From assembly GCF_000024005.1 (NCBI RefSeq), contig NC_013132.1, positions 8,178,001 to 8,242,000 of the forward strand: a stretch of 64,000 bases of DNA, in the 5' to 3' direction. Shown piece after piece: positions 8,340 to 18,384 of this stretch. This stretch comes from Chitinophaga pinensis DSM 2588. GTDB lineage: Bacteria; Bacteroidota; Bacteroidia; Chitinophagales; Chitinophagaceae. Each line of letters opens with the position of its first letter. The first letter of the stretch is position 1. The notes under the pieces are model-generated. The model was not told the DNA's origin, made no database searches, and saw only the letters and a program-made list of their open reading frames with translations. A program made the translations under genes and the position numbers.

Positions 8340-9335
8340 TCAATACATCAGTTTATACACTAATTCCTTCATCAGTTCACCGTCTTCTACCCCGCTGTCA
8401 TTGATACCAATGCTGCGGAGGTTATAGGCATGTAATAGCAGAATGGCCTTTTCTGTACCTTCCAGGCCATATTGACGGGCAGCGTTGACATAGTCTTTCA
8501 CAAAGAAGGGATGGACGCCTATAGCGGCTGCAATCTCCTTTTCTCCCCCTTTTACGCCAAACACCATACTCATTTTACTGAAGAAATTATAAAGGGCAGG
8601 CAGTACCATCTGGATAGGACCGGCTTTAGGATTGGCCGCGAAATAACCGATGATGCGCATTACTTTGGAGATATCTTTCTGTCCGAGGGCATTCTGTAGT
8701 TCGAACACATTATATTCCTTACTGATACCAACATATTTCTCAATATCATTCTCGTCTATCTTCTTATCGGGCGCGAGGTTAACCAGCAGTTTTTCTATTT
8801 CATTGGCCATCCTGGACAGGTCGTTACCGATATGATCAACCAGCAGGATACCTGCTTTCTGAGAAATAGCCCTACCCAGGCTGCTGACAAAGGCATCTAC
8901 CCAGGCAGGCAACTGGTTATCATACATCTTCTTGGTACTCAACAACACGCCCTTTTCCTTGATCAGTTTAGCCATCTTGCTGCGCCCATCGATCTTACCC
9001 TGCTTATGCGCCACCACGAAAACAGTGGAAGACAAGGGATTATCGACATATGCCTCCAGTTTCAGGATATCTTTCATTGACTGGGCTTCTTTCAGTACCA
9101 CGACCTGTCTTTCGGCAAACATCGGATAACGGCGGCAGGCGTTGATCACCGTACTCCAATCCGTGTCTTTACCATACAGGACGGTCAGGTTAAAACCTCT
9201 TTCCGCTTCATCCAGCAGGTGATGTTCTGCATAATTGCTGACCTGATCGATGAAGAAATCTTCTTCCCCTTCCAGCCAGTAGAGAGGGCGGAACTTCTTT
9301 TGCTTCCAGTCTTTTATAATATCCTGATATTCCAT
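8340..9335 (-). CDS. holA: DNA polymerase III subunit delta
   Basis: The delta subunit opens the sliding clamp within the clamp loader. The 331-residue protein matches the family through the N-terminal PLYWLEGEEDFFIDQV segment, a RYPMFAERQVVVLKEAQ stretch and the C-terminal helical collar domain. It has the expected length. Its start lies 6 bases after the stop of the upstream exonuclease gene, so the two are probably one transcript. The 3' end meets ribF tail to tail without any spacer. Confidence 0.93.
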   Translation of the reverse strand: MEYQDIIKDWKQKKFRPLYWLEGEEDFFIDQVSNYAEHHLLDEAERGFNLTVLYGKDTDWSTVINACRRYPMFAERQVVVLKEAQSMKDILKLEAYVDNPLSSTVFVVAHKQGKIDGRSKMAKLIKEKGVLLSTKKMYDNQLPAWVDAFVSSLGRAISQKAGILLVDHIGNDLSRMANEIEKLLVNLAPDKKIDENDIEKYVGISKEYNVFELQNALGQKDISKVMRIIGYFAANPKAGPIQMVLPALYNFFSKMSMVFGVKGGEKEIAAAIGVHPFFVKDYVNAARQYGLEGTEKAILLLHAYNLRSIGINDSGVEDGELMKELVYKLMY

Positions 9336-9341
9336 GCTTTG

Positions 9342-10067
9342 TTATTTTGTATATACTACGTCTTCTGCTTCCAGCAGAGGTACTCCCTTGAAGCGCATCA
9401 GCAGCTGCCCTACGGCTACCACGTCTTTCTGGCAATAACTGGCTATTCTATCCAGGTCATGATCCTGCCAGTATACCCGGCCTACCATACTACCGTCAAT
9501 ATCGTCTTTTGGTGTCGGAATACCCATGATTGCCGTCAGCAGTTTCAGGGAAGTATAATTCTTAAAATCTCCGAAACGCCATAACTGCATGGTATCCAAC
9601 ATAGGCAGCTCCCAGGGTTTGAAGCCGTGTATCTGTAAAGGCAGCGGCAAAGATAGCTGATGAATGACAGATCGCCTGCAAATAAAAGGAATATCAAATT
9701 CTTTGATATTGTGCCCGGCAAACTGAAATCGTGGAAACTTCGTATGAAATTTATTTACTAATTCTAAAAAACTGTTTAATAAAACTTTTTCATCGTCACC
9801 ATGGATGGATTTTATACGAAGCTGATAACGACCATTTTCCACGTAAAAGAAACCCACTGAAATACAAACAATTTTGCCGAATTCGGCATAGATCCCTGCC
9901 CGCTCTGCGTATGCTTCTGTCGCGTCCCCTGATTCTGGCAAAGTTTTTGCAATTTTGTCCGTCCAGAGCGACTGCATATTGTCAGGTAAATTATTAAAAG
10001 TCGCTACAGCAGGAGTTGTCTCAATATCAAGCAACAGTAACTGATCTAAAGATATATTCGGTAGCAC
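9342..10067 (-). CDS. Predicted 3'-5' exonuclease related to the PolB proofreading domain
   Basis: This 241-residue DEDD-type exonuclease has all three motifs: Exo I LLLLDIETTP near residue 11, Exo II GHNIKEFDIPF, and Exo III YCQKDVVAVGQLLMRF near the C-terminus. The YxxxD form of Exo III fits the DEDDy class. There is no polymerase domain, so it is a stand-alone nuclease of the kind seen in many bacteria. It is the first gene of an apparent two-gene unit with holA (6-base gap), which suggests a role linked to replication or repair. Its biological substrate is not known from sequence. Confidence 0.85.
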   Translation of the reverse strand: MLPNISLDQLLLLDIETTPAVATFNNLPDNMQSLWTDKIAKTLPESGDATEAYAERAGIYAEFGKIVCISVGFFYVENGRYQLRIKSIHGDDEKVLLNSFLELVNKFHTKFPRFQFAGHNIKEFDIPFICRRSVIHQLSLPLPLQIHGFKPWELPMLDTMQLWRFGDFKNYTSLKLLTAIMGIPTPKDDIDGSMVGRVYWQDHDLDRIASYCQKDVVAVGQLLMRFKGVPLLEAEDVVYTK

Positions 10068-10089
10068 TATTTTGTACGGTTTATATTTT

Positions 10090-10122
10090 TTTGTAATAAA
10101 GTATTTTTAACAATTACATTTG
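10090..10122 (+). promoter_or_regulatory. Bacteroidota sigma-type promoter
   Basis: TTTG (10090-10093) is followed after 21 bases by TACATTTG (10115-10122), about 50 bases before the coiled-coil gene at 10174. Confidence 0.8.
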
Positions 10123-10173
10123 CATAACAAGATTTAACCATATAACAATTAACTATAAAACACAAAAACGACT

Positions 10174-11136
10174 ATGACTGAGAACACTTTTAACAAGCCT
10201 GCGGCAGGATCCCCTGGACCTGAAAAACCTAGAAGCCGTAATGGTCTGATATATGGTATTTTGATTGCAGCATTGGCCGGTACCTGGATCTATATGTTGT
10301 ATGACAAAAATAAAACTACCGATCAAATTGCTCAACAGGCAACACAGATAGATTCCATCTCTACATCAAGAGATGCTTTACAACAGGAATATAATGCCGC
10401 AAATGCACGTCTGGATGATCTGATCTCCCAGAACAGTCGCATGGATAGCCTTGTAAAAACAAAAGATAAGGAAATTGCGGACATGAAATCCAGGATTCAG
10501 GGTATCCTGTCCAACAAAAACGCAACTTCCAAAGAACTGGCTGAAGCACGTCGCCTGATCGAAACACTGAAAGGAAACATCGAAGGCTATACGGAAACAA
10601 TCGAACGCCTGGAAGGTGAGAAAATCGTTCTGACCGGCGAACGCGATAATGCCCGTAAAGAAAGAGATGTAGTAACCACTCAGAGAGACAGCCTGGACAA
10701 AAAGGTGAACCTGGGTTCCGTATTACACGCATCCAACATTCACCTGCAGCCGATCAACCTGAAAAAGAACGGCAAAGAAGTGGAAACGACCAAGGCTAAA
10801 CGTGCTGATATGATGCGCGTAACTTTTGACCTGGATGAAAACAGAATCGCTCCAACCGGCGATAAAGAACTGTACGTTTCTATCACTTCTCCTGATGGTT
10901 CTCCACTGGCTGTTGAAGCACTGGGTTCCGGCAGATTTACACTGGAAGATGGCACTGAGAAATTATACACTGCCAAGAAAACTGTAAACTATGCTACCGG
11001 TCAGAAGCAATCAGTATCTATGGACTGGAAACAGAATTCAGATTTCAAACCAGGCGATTATGCTGTTGAAATCTATCACGATGGTTATAAAATTGGTTCC
11101 GGTAAAGTAACGCTGAAAAAAGGCGGACTTTTCTAA
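10174..11136 (+). CDS. Membrane-anchored coiled-coil protein, unknown function
   Basis: I do not recognise a named family. The 320-residue protein has a polar, Pro-rich cytoplasmic start, one transmembrane segment at about residues 25-43 (LIYGILIAALAGTWIYMLY), a long coiled coil at about 50-180 with heptad-like Lys/Glu/Leu periodicity, and a C-terminal globular part of about 130 residues. That C-terminal part is rich in beta-type sequence and ends in GDYAVEIYHDGYKIG. The arrangement suggests a periplasmic stalk carrying a small beta domain. It is monocistronic, with its own promoter and terminator, so no operon context helps. Confidence 0.85.
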   Translation: MTENTFNKPAAGSPGPEKPRSRNGLIYGILIAALAGTWIYMLYDKNKTTDQIAQQATQIDSISTSRDALQQEYNAANARLDDLISQNSRMDSLVKTKDKEIADMKSRIQGILSNKNATSKELAEARRLIETLKGNIEGYTETIERLEGEKIVLTGERDNARKERDVVTTQRDSLDKKVNLGSVLHASNIHLQPINLKKNGKEVETTKAKRADMMRVTFDLDENRIAPTGDKELYVSITSPDGSPLAVEALGSGRFTLEDGTEKLYTAKKTVNYATGQKQSVSMDWKQNSDFKPGDYAVEIYHDGYKIGSGKVTLKKGGLF

Positions 11137-11157
11137 TAGTCACTTCTGATATATACG

Positions 11158-11206
11158 TCCCGGATGTCATTTTCCTTACTGGAAACAGACATCCGGGATT
11201 TTTTTG
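11158..11206 (+). terminator. Terminator of the coiled-coil gene
   Basis: The stem TCCCGGATGTC / GACATCCGGGA (11158-11168 and 11188-11198) is followed by a run of T residues. Confidence 0.88.
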
Positions 11207-11437
11207 TTCGTTTATGAGGACTCCTTTGCAAACACAACCATTTACCCTGCTCCTTTTCTAAATTTGTTAACAATTAGTTATTGCCCTATATTCATATATA
11301 AAATCATAATTAATTATTGTTTATTTGCATCCGATTGTATCATGTGAAAACCGGGGATTACATCAGCTTGCATACAATGTTGCCCCTAATGTTATTATAA
11401 GGTTGTTAGAATACTAACTGCGCAAAATCAGGTATTT

Positions 11438-11836
11438 ATGGCGGAAAACACTAAACAGGTGTATGTTGTTGACGACGATGAAATATTCCATTTCATTCTG
11501 AAAAAGTTGTTCGAGCAACAGGACGATCAGCTCAAGGTGACATCCTTCCTCTGTGCGGAAGATGCGCTGGCCCGTTTACAACAACCTGATAACCAGCGCC
11601 TGCCATCCCTGATCATCCTGGATATGAACATGCAACGCATGAATGGCTGGGACTTTATCGAAGCCTACCGTGATATCAAATCCAGCCTGAGTCAGCAGAT
11701 CCCTATCATCATGTGTTCTTCCTCTATCGATATGCGCGATATGCAGAAAGTAAAACGTACACCAGAGTTGAAGGCTTACATCACCAAGCCCCTGGATTCA
11801 GTAAAAATGCAGCAGATCAAAGATTATTTGTCTTAA
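11438..11836 (+). CDS. Single-domain response regulator (CheY-like receiver)
   Basis: This 132-residue receiver domain has no output domain. It shows the acidic pocket Asp12-Asp13-Asp14, the phosphoacceptor Asp62 in IILDMNMQRMNGW, a Ser-rich CSSS segment in the Thr/Ser switch position, and the conserved Lys117 in ITKPLD. Such stand-alone receivers act by protein contact or in phosphorelays. No histidine kinase is nearby. A spacer of about 230 bases upstream is AT-rich and contains no recognised gene. Confidence 0.92.
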   Translation: MAENTKQVYVVDDDEIFHFILKKLFEQQDDQLKVTSFLCAEDALARLQQPDNQRLPSLIILDMNMQRMNGWDFIEAYRDIKSSLSQQIPIIMCSSSIDMRDMQKVKRTPELKAYITKPLDSVKMQQIKDYLS

Positions 11837-11873
11837 CTTTTATATATACGGGAGCGCCTTTCCCGAAAAAGAA

Positions 11874-11913
11874 AACGGTTACAATGGAGTGATTCCGCTG
11901 TAACCGTTTTTTT
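11874..11913 (+). terminator. Terminator of the response regulator gene
   Basis: The stem AACGGTTACA / TGTAACCGTT (11874-11883, 11899-11908) is followed by seven T residues. It is the first of two related hairpins at this convergent junction. Confidence 0.85.
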
Positions 11914-11940
11914 GTGGATAACTTACCCTATTCCCTGAAA

Positions 11941-11985
11941 AAGAACGGGTTACAAAAGACTATACATCCTTTGTAACCCGTTCTT
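11941..11985. terminator. Second, 16-bp stem terminator, probably for the ABC-F gene
   Basis: Perfect arms AAGAACGGGTTACAAA and complement (11941-11956, 11970-11985) lie directly after the convergent ABC-F gene. The core GGTTACA is shared with the hairpin at 11874. Confidence 0.8.
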
Positions 11986-12012
11986 TTTATAATTATGCTT
12001 CTGAAGCGCTGA

Positions 12013-13674
<1,662 letters not shown>

Positions 13675-13744
13675 TTAAGGCGCAAAGTTACTAAATGTTC
13701 CGGGTTTTCCTGTTTTGTGGTTTATTCTTTGTAATAATCTCTCT

Positions 13745-14467
13745 ATGGACGTTTATATGCAACAGGTCAATAAGGACCTCAGAACATGGCAGAAGGCCAT
13801 GCAGCGCGGCATTAGCCTGCCGGGCAGACTCACCCGCGGGGTCCAGAAAAAGATCAATAAGGTCATTCCTGAGAAGGTACACCGTGCCATGACGGCCGCC
13901 ATCAAACAAATGACCAGGGGCGTGATCTCAGGCGCCGGCTTTACCAGTCCGGCGCCGGTCTACGAACATGACCTGGCCGTCAGGGAAAGCAGGGTCCGTT
14001 CCAGGATTGAATTCTATAAAACAACCGCCGCTACCGAAGGAGCTCTGACCGGCGCCGGTGGTATTCTCTTAGGACTGGCCGATTTCCCCCTCTTTCTGAC
14101 TATCAAAATGAAAATGCTGTTTGACCTTGCCGCCCTTTACGGCTACAACACAGACGACTATAAAGAGCGGCTATTCATTCTTCACATATTTTTCATCACC
14201 TTTTCCACACAGGATTTCCGTAATAAACTCTATCCCCTCATTGCTGACTGGGACAATTACAGCCGGGACCTGCCGGAAGATATCCACGCCTTTGACTGGC
14301 GTAACTTCCAGCAGCAATACCGGGATTACCTGGATGTCGCCAAATTGCTGCAATTAATGCCTGTAATCGGCGCAGCTGTAGGCGCTTATGTGAATCACCG
14401 GCTGACCGACAAACTGGGTAAGAGCGCTATGAATGCCTACAGACTACGACTGTTGAAACAGTTATGA
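13745..14467 (+). CDS. EcsC family protein
   Basis: This 240-residue protein matches the EcsC family through the helical core TEGALTGAGGILLGLADFPLFL followed by KMLFDLAALYGY. The family is widespread, its biochemical function is not established, and the name comes from a Bacillus ABC-transporter locus. Two hydrophobic glycine-rich stretches (about 100-120 and near 210-225) may associate with membrane. I chose the ATG at 13745. The frame is open to a TTG at 13715, but that extension overlaps the probable promoter area of both divergent genes. Confidence 0.8.
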   Translation: MDVYMQQVNKDLRTWQKAMQRGISLPGRLTRGVQKKINKVIPEKVHRAMTAAIKQMTRGVISGAGFTSPAPVYEHDLAVRESRVRSRIEFYKTTAATEGALTGAGGILLGLADFPLFLTIKMKMLFDLAALYGYNTDDYKERLFILHIFFITFSTQDFRNKLYPLIADWDNYSRDLPEDIHAFDWRNFQQQYRDYLDVAKLLQLMPVIGAAVGAYVNHRLTDKLGKSAMNAYRLRLLKQL

Positions 14468-14543
14468 CCGCTTTACTTATCTTTACCTTCCTATCAGGAA
14501 ATATTATACGAATCGAATAACCTTAACTTAAACTGCATACGTC

Positions 14544-15209
14544 ATGACCAGTTACGATGAAATCTTCGAGAATAACCGTCTCTGGGTAGCCAATAAGACT
14601 GCCGGAGACAAGGCTTTTTTTGAAAAGCTGGCAAAGGAACAGAATCCCGATTATCTGTACATTGGTTGCAGCGACAGCCGCGTACCAACCAACGAGATCC
14701 TGGGCCTGGATGCCGGAGAAGTATTCGTACACCGCAACATCGCCAACCTCGTTAACAGCGTGGACCTGAACGTGATGTCGGTGATCAATTACGCTGTACG
14801 CCATCTCAGCGTAAAACACATCGTTGTCTGCGGTCACTATAACTGCGGAGGCGTAAAAGCCGCTATGCAGTCCGCCGACCTGGGACTTCTGAATCCATGG
14901 CTCCGCAACATCCGTGACGTATACCGCCTGCACCGTCAGGAGCTGGACGCTATCGAAGAGCCCAACGCCCGCTTTAACAGACTCGTAGAACTGAACGTAC
15001 AGGAGCAATGTATCAACGTAATTAAAACAGCCGCTGTACAGCAATCCTATGTAAATAAAGGCTACCCTGTCGTACATGGCTGGGTATACGACCTTTATAC
15101 CGGTAACCTGATCGATCTCAAAATTGACTTTGAAGGTATCCTGCACAACATCCAGGAAATATACGACCTCACCGGCCAGGGCCTCATGAAAAAAAAGGAT
15201 GATCAATGA
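14544..15209 (+). CDS. Beta-class carbonic anhydrase
   Basis: The enzyme interconverts carbon dioxide and bicarbonate with a zinc centre. The 221-residue sequence has the beta-class ligands Cys42 and Asp44 in GCSDSRVPTNE, and His and Cys in CGHYNCGGVKA. Length and N-terminus are typical of the bacterial Can-type enzyme. The stop overlaps the start of murI by 4 bases (ATGA), so the two are translationally coupled. Confidence 0.95.
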   Translation: MTSYDEIFENNRLWVANKTAGDKAFFEKLAKEQNPDYLYIGCSDSRVPTNEILGLDAGEVFVHRNIANLVNSVDLNVMSVINYAVRHLSVKHIVVCGHYNCGGVKAAMQSADLGLLNPWLRNIRDVYRLHRQELDAIEEPNARFNRLVELNVQEQCINVIKTAAVQQSYVNKGYPVVHGWVYDLYTGNLIDLKIDFEGILHNIQEIYDLTGQGLMKKKDDQ

Positions 15210-16024
15210 CGGGACCTATCGGTGTGTTTGATTCAGGTTACGGCGGACTGACCGTACTCAAAGAGATTGTGGCTACACTGCCGCAATACGACTATATCTA
15301 TTTTGGTGACAATGCCCGTGCACCCTACGGTAACCGTGGCTTTGACACGATTCATACTTATACGCTGCAATGTGTACAACACCTGTTTGACATGGGTTGT
15401 CCGCTGGTGATCCTTGCCTGTAATACGGCTTCTGCACGTGCCCTGCGCACCATCCAGCAGAAAGATCTCCCGCGTATAGCACCCGACCGCCGGGTACTGG
15501 GTGTGATCAGACCTACCACAGAAATGGTTGGTACATTGACCCAAAGCGGCGAAGTAGGTATTCTTGCTACCAAAGGTACAGTCGCTTCCGAGTCCTACCC
15601 GATAGAGATCAACAAGTTCTTCCCACATGTAAAGGTGCACCAGCTGGCCTGTCCGATGTGGGTACCCATCATAGAAAACGGAGAAGCCGACAGTGAAGGT
15701 GCTGACTACTTTGTTAAAAAATACCTGGACCAGATCCTTACCGATGCACCGGATATCGATACGCTGGTACTGGCCTGCACCCACTACCCTATTCTCACTA
15801 AGAAGATCAGACAGTTCCTGCCGGGAGGCATTACCCTGCTTTCTCAGGGTAAGATCGTCGCACATGGGCTGAAAGACTATCTCCATCGTCATCCTGAGAT
15901 GGAAGTGCGTCTTAGTAAGAATGGCGGAAGGAAATATTTCACTACGGATGATCCGGTGATCTTTGAGAAACAGACGGAGATCTTTTTGGGGGAGACGGTG
16001 AAGACAGAATACATAGCGCCCTGA
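15206..16024 (+). CDS. murI: Glutamate racemase
   Basis: This enzyme makes D-glutamate for peptidoglycan. The 272-residue protein shows the N-terminal GVFDSGYGGLTVL motif and the two catalytic cysteine motifs LACNTASARALR and LACTHYPIL. It lies in a coupled pair behind the carbonic anhydrase. A terminator flanked by heptad repeats follows at the convergent junction. Confidence 0.95.
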   Translation: MTGPIGVFDSGYGGLTVLKEIVATLPQYDYIYFGDNARAPYGNRGFDTIHTYTLQCVQHLFDMGCPLVILACNTASARALRTIQQKDLPRIAPDRRVLGVIRPTTEMVGTLTQSGEVGILATKGTVASESYPIEINKFFPHVKVHQLACPMWVPIIENGEADSEGADYFVKKYLDQILTDAPDIDTLVLACTHYPILTKKIRQFLPGGITLLSQGKIVAHGLKDYLHRHPEMEVRLSKNGGRKYFTTDDPVIFEKQTEIFLGETVKTEYIAP

Positions 16025-16030
16025 CGGGCG

Positions 16031-16209
16031 AATTAGGAATGATCAATTAGGAATTAGGAATTGGTTAGTCTGACGAAATAAGAGGGCCTTTAACTACATA
16101 CTGATTCAATTTACGAAGGCTAAACTACCTTATAACAGAAAGAGCGTCCACCTTTGGGTGAGACGCTCTTTCTGATAATTCTTAATTCTTAATTCCTAAT
16201 TCCTAATTG
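16031..16209. repeat. Inverted AATTAGG heptad arrays flanking a terminator (copy A)
   Basis: The left array (16031-16062) contains AATTAGG units and the right array (16176-16209) their complements, TTAATTC and CTAATTC. A perfect 18-bp inverted repeat AATTAGGAATTAGGAATT is present at 16045-16062, with its complement at 16191-16208. The terminator at 16137-16173 lies between them. A related arrangement occurs at 27640-27872. Confidence 0.8.
16137..16173. terminator. Bidirectional terminator between murI and the S9 peptidase
   Basis: The 12-bp stem AGAAAGAGCGTC / GACGCTCTTTCT (16137-16148, 16162-16173) sits between two convergent genes. Confidence 0.85.
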
Positions 16210-16212
16210 AAT

Positions 16213-18345
16213 TCACTTTCCTTCCAGATCCAACAGGAACGCATATTGTAATGCGACATCTTCCAGCGCTTTAAAACGGCCGGAAGCGCCACCATGACCG
16301 GCTTCCATATTGGTATGCATGAGTAGCATATGATTATCCGTTTTCAGTTCACGGAGTTTAGCTACCCATTTCGCAGGCTCCCAATACTGCACCTGTGAAT
16401 CATGCAGCCCTGTCGTCACCAGCATGTTCGGATAGGCCTGTGCCTTTACATTATCGTAAGGAGAATACGCTTTCATATAGTCGTAGTAATCCTTTTTCTT
16501 CGGATTACCCCACTCGTCAAACTCGCCTGTCGTCAAAGGAATACTTTCATCCAGCATCGTAGTGATCACATCTACAAAAGGAACTGCTGCGATTACGCCA
16601 TTCCACAAGCCCGGACGCATATTCACAATAGCGCCCATCAATAAGCCACCGGCGCTGCCGCCCATTGCATAGAGATGTGAACTGTCAGTGTAATGCGCTT
16701 TCACCAGGTATTCGGCACAATCAATGAAGTCGTTAAAGGTGTTCATTTTCCTGAACAGTTTACCGTCTTCATACCATTGTCTGCCCATTTCCTCACCACC
16801 TCTGATATGTGCGATGGCATAAGCAAAACCTCTGTCCAGCAAACTTAAACGGTTGCTGTTGAATCCCGGCTCTATGCTATAACCATAGGAACCATATCCG
16901 TATAATAACAGCGGCATCTTACCATTCTTCTCGAATCCTTTTTTATACACCAGTGATACCGGTACTTTTACCCCATCTCTCGCAGTCACATACAGACGTT
17001 CTGTTACGTAGTTTTTGGGATCATAGCCACCCAGTACTTCCTGTCTTTTACGCAGCTCTGTTTTCTTTGTATCCATGTCATAGTCGTAGGTAGATACCGG
17101 CGTCTGCATGGAGGTATAAGAATAACGGAGTGTCTTTGTATCAAATTCAGGATTGATCGAAACAGAAGCTACATAAGCGGGTTCTTCGAACTGCAGGTAG
17201 TGGTCTTCTTTTGTCTGGGAGTTGATCACCCGCAGTTGTGTCAGACCATTTTTGCGTTCGCTAAGCACCATATGATGACGGAACAGTTCAATACCTTGTA
17301 AAAGTACATCGGCACGATGTGCAATAACCTCTTTCCAGTTCTCACGGGCAGTCTTTTCCAGTCCGCATTCCATTAGTCTGAAGTTCACCGCATCCCAGTT
17401 GGTTACAACATAGAATTTATCATCCTGATGATCGATCTCATAAAGATGATCACGTTTGCGTGGTTCGAAAATACGGAAAGCGCCATCAGGTTTAGACGCA
17501 TCGAGGATGCGGTATTCCGTTGATACAGTGCTGCTGCTCTCTATCATGATGAACTTACCGGATTTAGAACGTTGTACTTCCACATAGAAGGTTTCATCTT
17601 TCTCGTTGAAGATCTCCTTATCAGCCTGTACATCCGTTCCTGTTACATGGCGCATCACGCGTTCTTCCCTGAGTGTAACCGGGTTTTTAACTGTATAGAA
17701 AAAGGTCTTGTTATCGCCTGCCCAGGCTGCGCTGCCGGAGGTTTCCGGAATAGCATCTGCCAGTACTTCACCTGTCTGCAGGTTCTTGATGTAGATGGTG
17801 TATTTACGACGGCTTACCGTGTCTACGCCATAAGCCAGCCACTGTGCATCCGGACTGACTGATATAGCGCCTACCTGGTAGTACTGATGCCCAACCGCCA
17901 GTACATTCACGTTGAGGATGATTTCTTCCGTAGCCTCCAGACTGCCTTTTTTACGACAGTAGATAGGATATTCCTTTCCTGTTTCGTAACGGCTGTAATA
18001 GTAGTACCCGTTTTTCAGATAAGGCACGCTGGCGTCAGTTTCCATGATACGGCCCCGCATCTCTTCGTACAACTTCTTTCTCAGCTCCTTATGCGGTTCC
18101 ATGATGGTATCGAGATAGTTATTCTCCGCTGTCAGATAACTGATCACTTCGGGGTCATTCCGGTCGTTCATCCAGTAGTATTTGTCTACCCTGGCGTCTC
18201 CGTGAATGGTCATTGTCGTATCTCTCTGTTCCGCTACCGGCGGCTTTATCGTTTTAATTTCGGCTGACATACTTTTCTTATTTTCCTTACAGGCAAACAG
18301 GCCCATGCCTGACAACATCATGATAAATGCAGCGGCTTTCCTCAT
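16213..18345 (-). CDS. Oligopeptidase B-like S9 family serine peptidase, lipoprotein
   Basis: This prolyl-oligopeptidase fold enzyme has an N-terminal beta-propeller and a C-terminal alpha/beta hydrolase domain with the nucleophile motif GGSAGG, the preceding HIRGGEEMGRQWYEDGK segment, and the catalytic His in EAGHGGASGRF. Overall it resembles oligopeptidase B, which cleaves short peptides after Lys or Arg. I chose the ATG at 18345 (711 residues in total), because it gives a clean lipoprotein signal MRKAAAFIMMLSGMGLFAC with the lipid-anchored Cys at residue 19. An ATG at 18378 adds 11 residues that overlap a probable promoter (TTG, then TACATTCG). Confidence 0.9.
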   Translation of the reverse strand: MRKAAAFIMMLSGMGLFACKENKKSMSAEIKTIKPPVAEQRDTTMTIHGDARVDKYYWMNDRNDPEVISYLTAENNYLDTIMEPHKELRKKLYEEMRGRIMETDASVPYLKNGYYYYSRYETGKEYPIYCRKKGSLEATEEIILNVNVLAVGHQYYQVGAISVSPDAQWLAYGVDTVSRRKYTIYIKNLQTGEVLADAIPETSGSAAWAGDNKTFFYTVKNPVTLREERVMRHVTGTDVQADKEIFNEKDETFYVEVQRSKSGKFIMIESSSTVSTEYRILDASKPDGAFRIFEPRKRDHLYEIDHQDDKFYVVTNWDAVNFRLMECGLEKTARENWKEVIAHRADVLLQGIELFRHHMVLSERKNGLTQLRVINSQTKEDHYLQFEEPAYVASVSINPEFDTKTLRYSYTSMQTPVSTYDYDMDTKKTELRKRQEVLGGYDPKNYVTERLYVTARDGVKVPVSLVYKKGFEKNGKMPLLLYGYGSYGYSIEPGFNSNRLSLLDRGFAYAIAHIRGGEEMGRQWYEDGKLFRKMNTFNDFIDCAEYLVKAHYTDSSHLYAMGGSAGGLLMGAIVNMRPGLWNGVIAAVPFVDVITTMLDESIPLTTGEFDEWGNPKKKDYYDYMKAYSPYDNVKAQAYPNMLVTTGLHDSQVQYWEPAKWVAKLRELKTDNHMLLMHTNMEAGHGGASGRFKALEDVALQYAFLLDLEGK

Positions 18346-18384
18346 AGGTGATAAATTGAGGCTACGAATGTAATACATATACTG

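Noticed and set aside
16031..16209. AATTAGG arrays as a CRISPR-like array
   Set aside because: The units are 7 bases long and contiguous with no spacers, and no cas genes are present.
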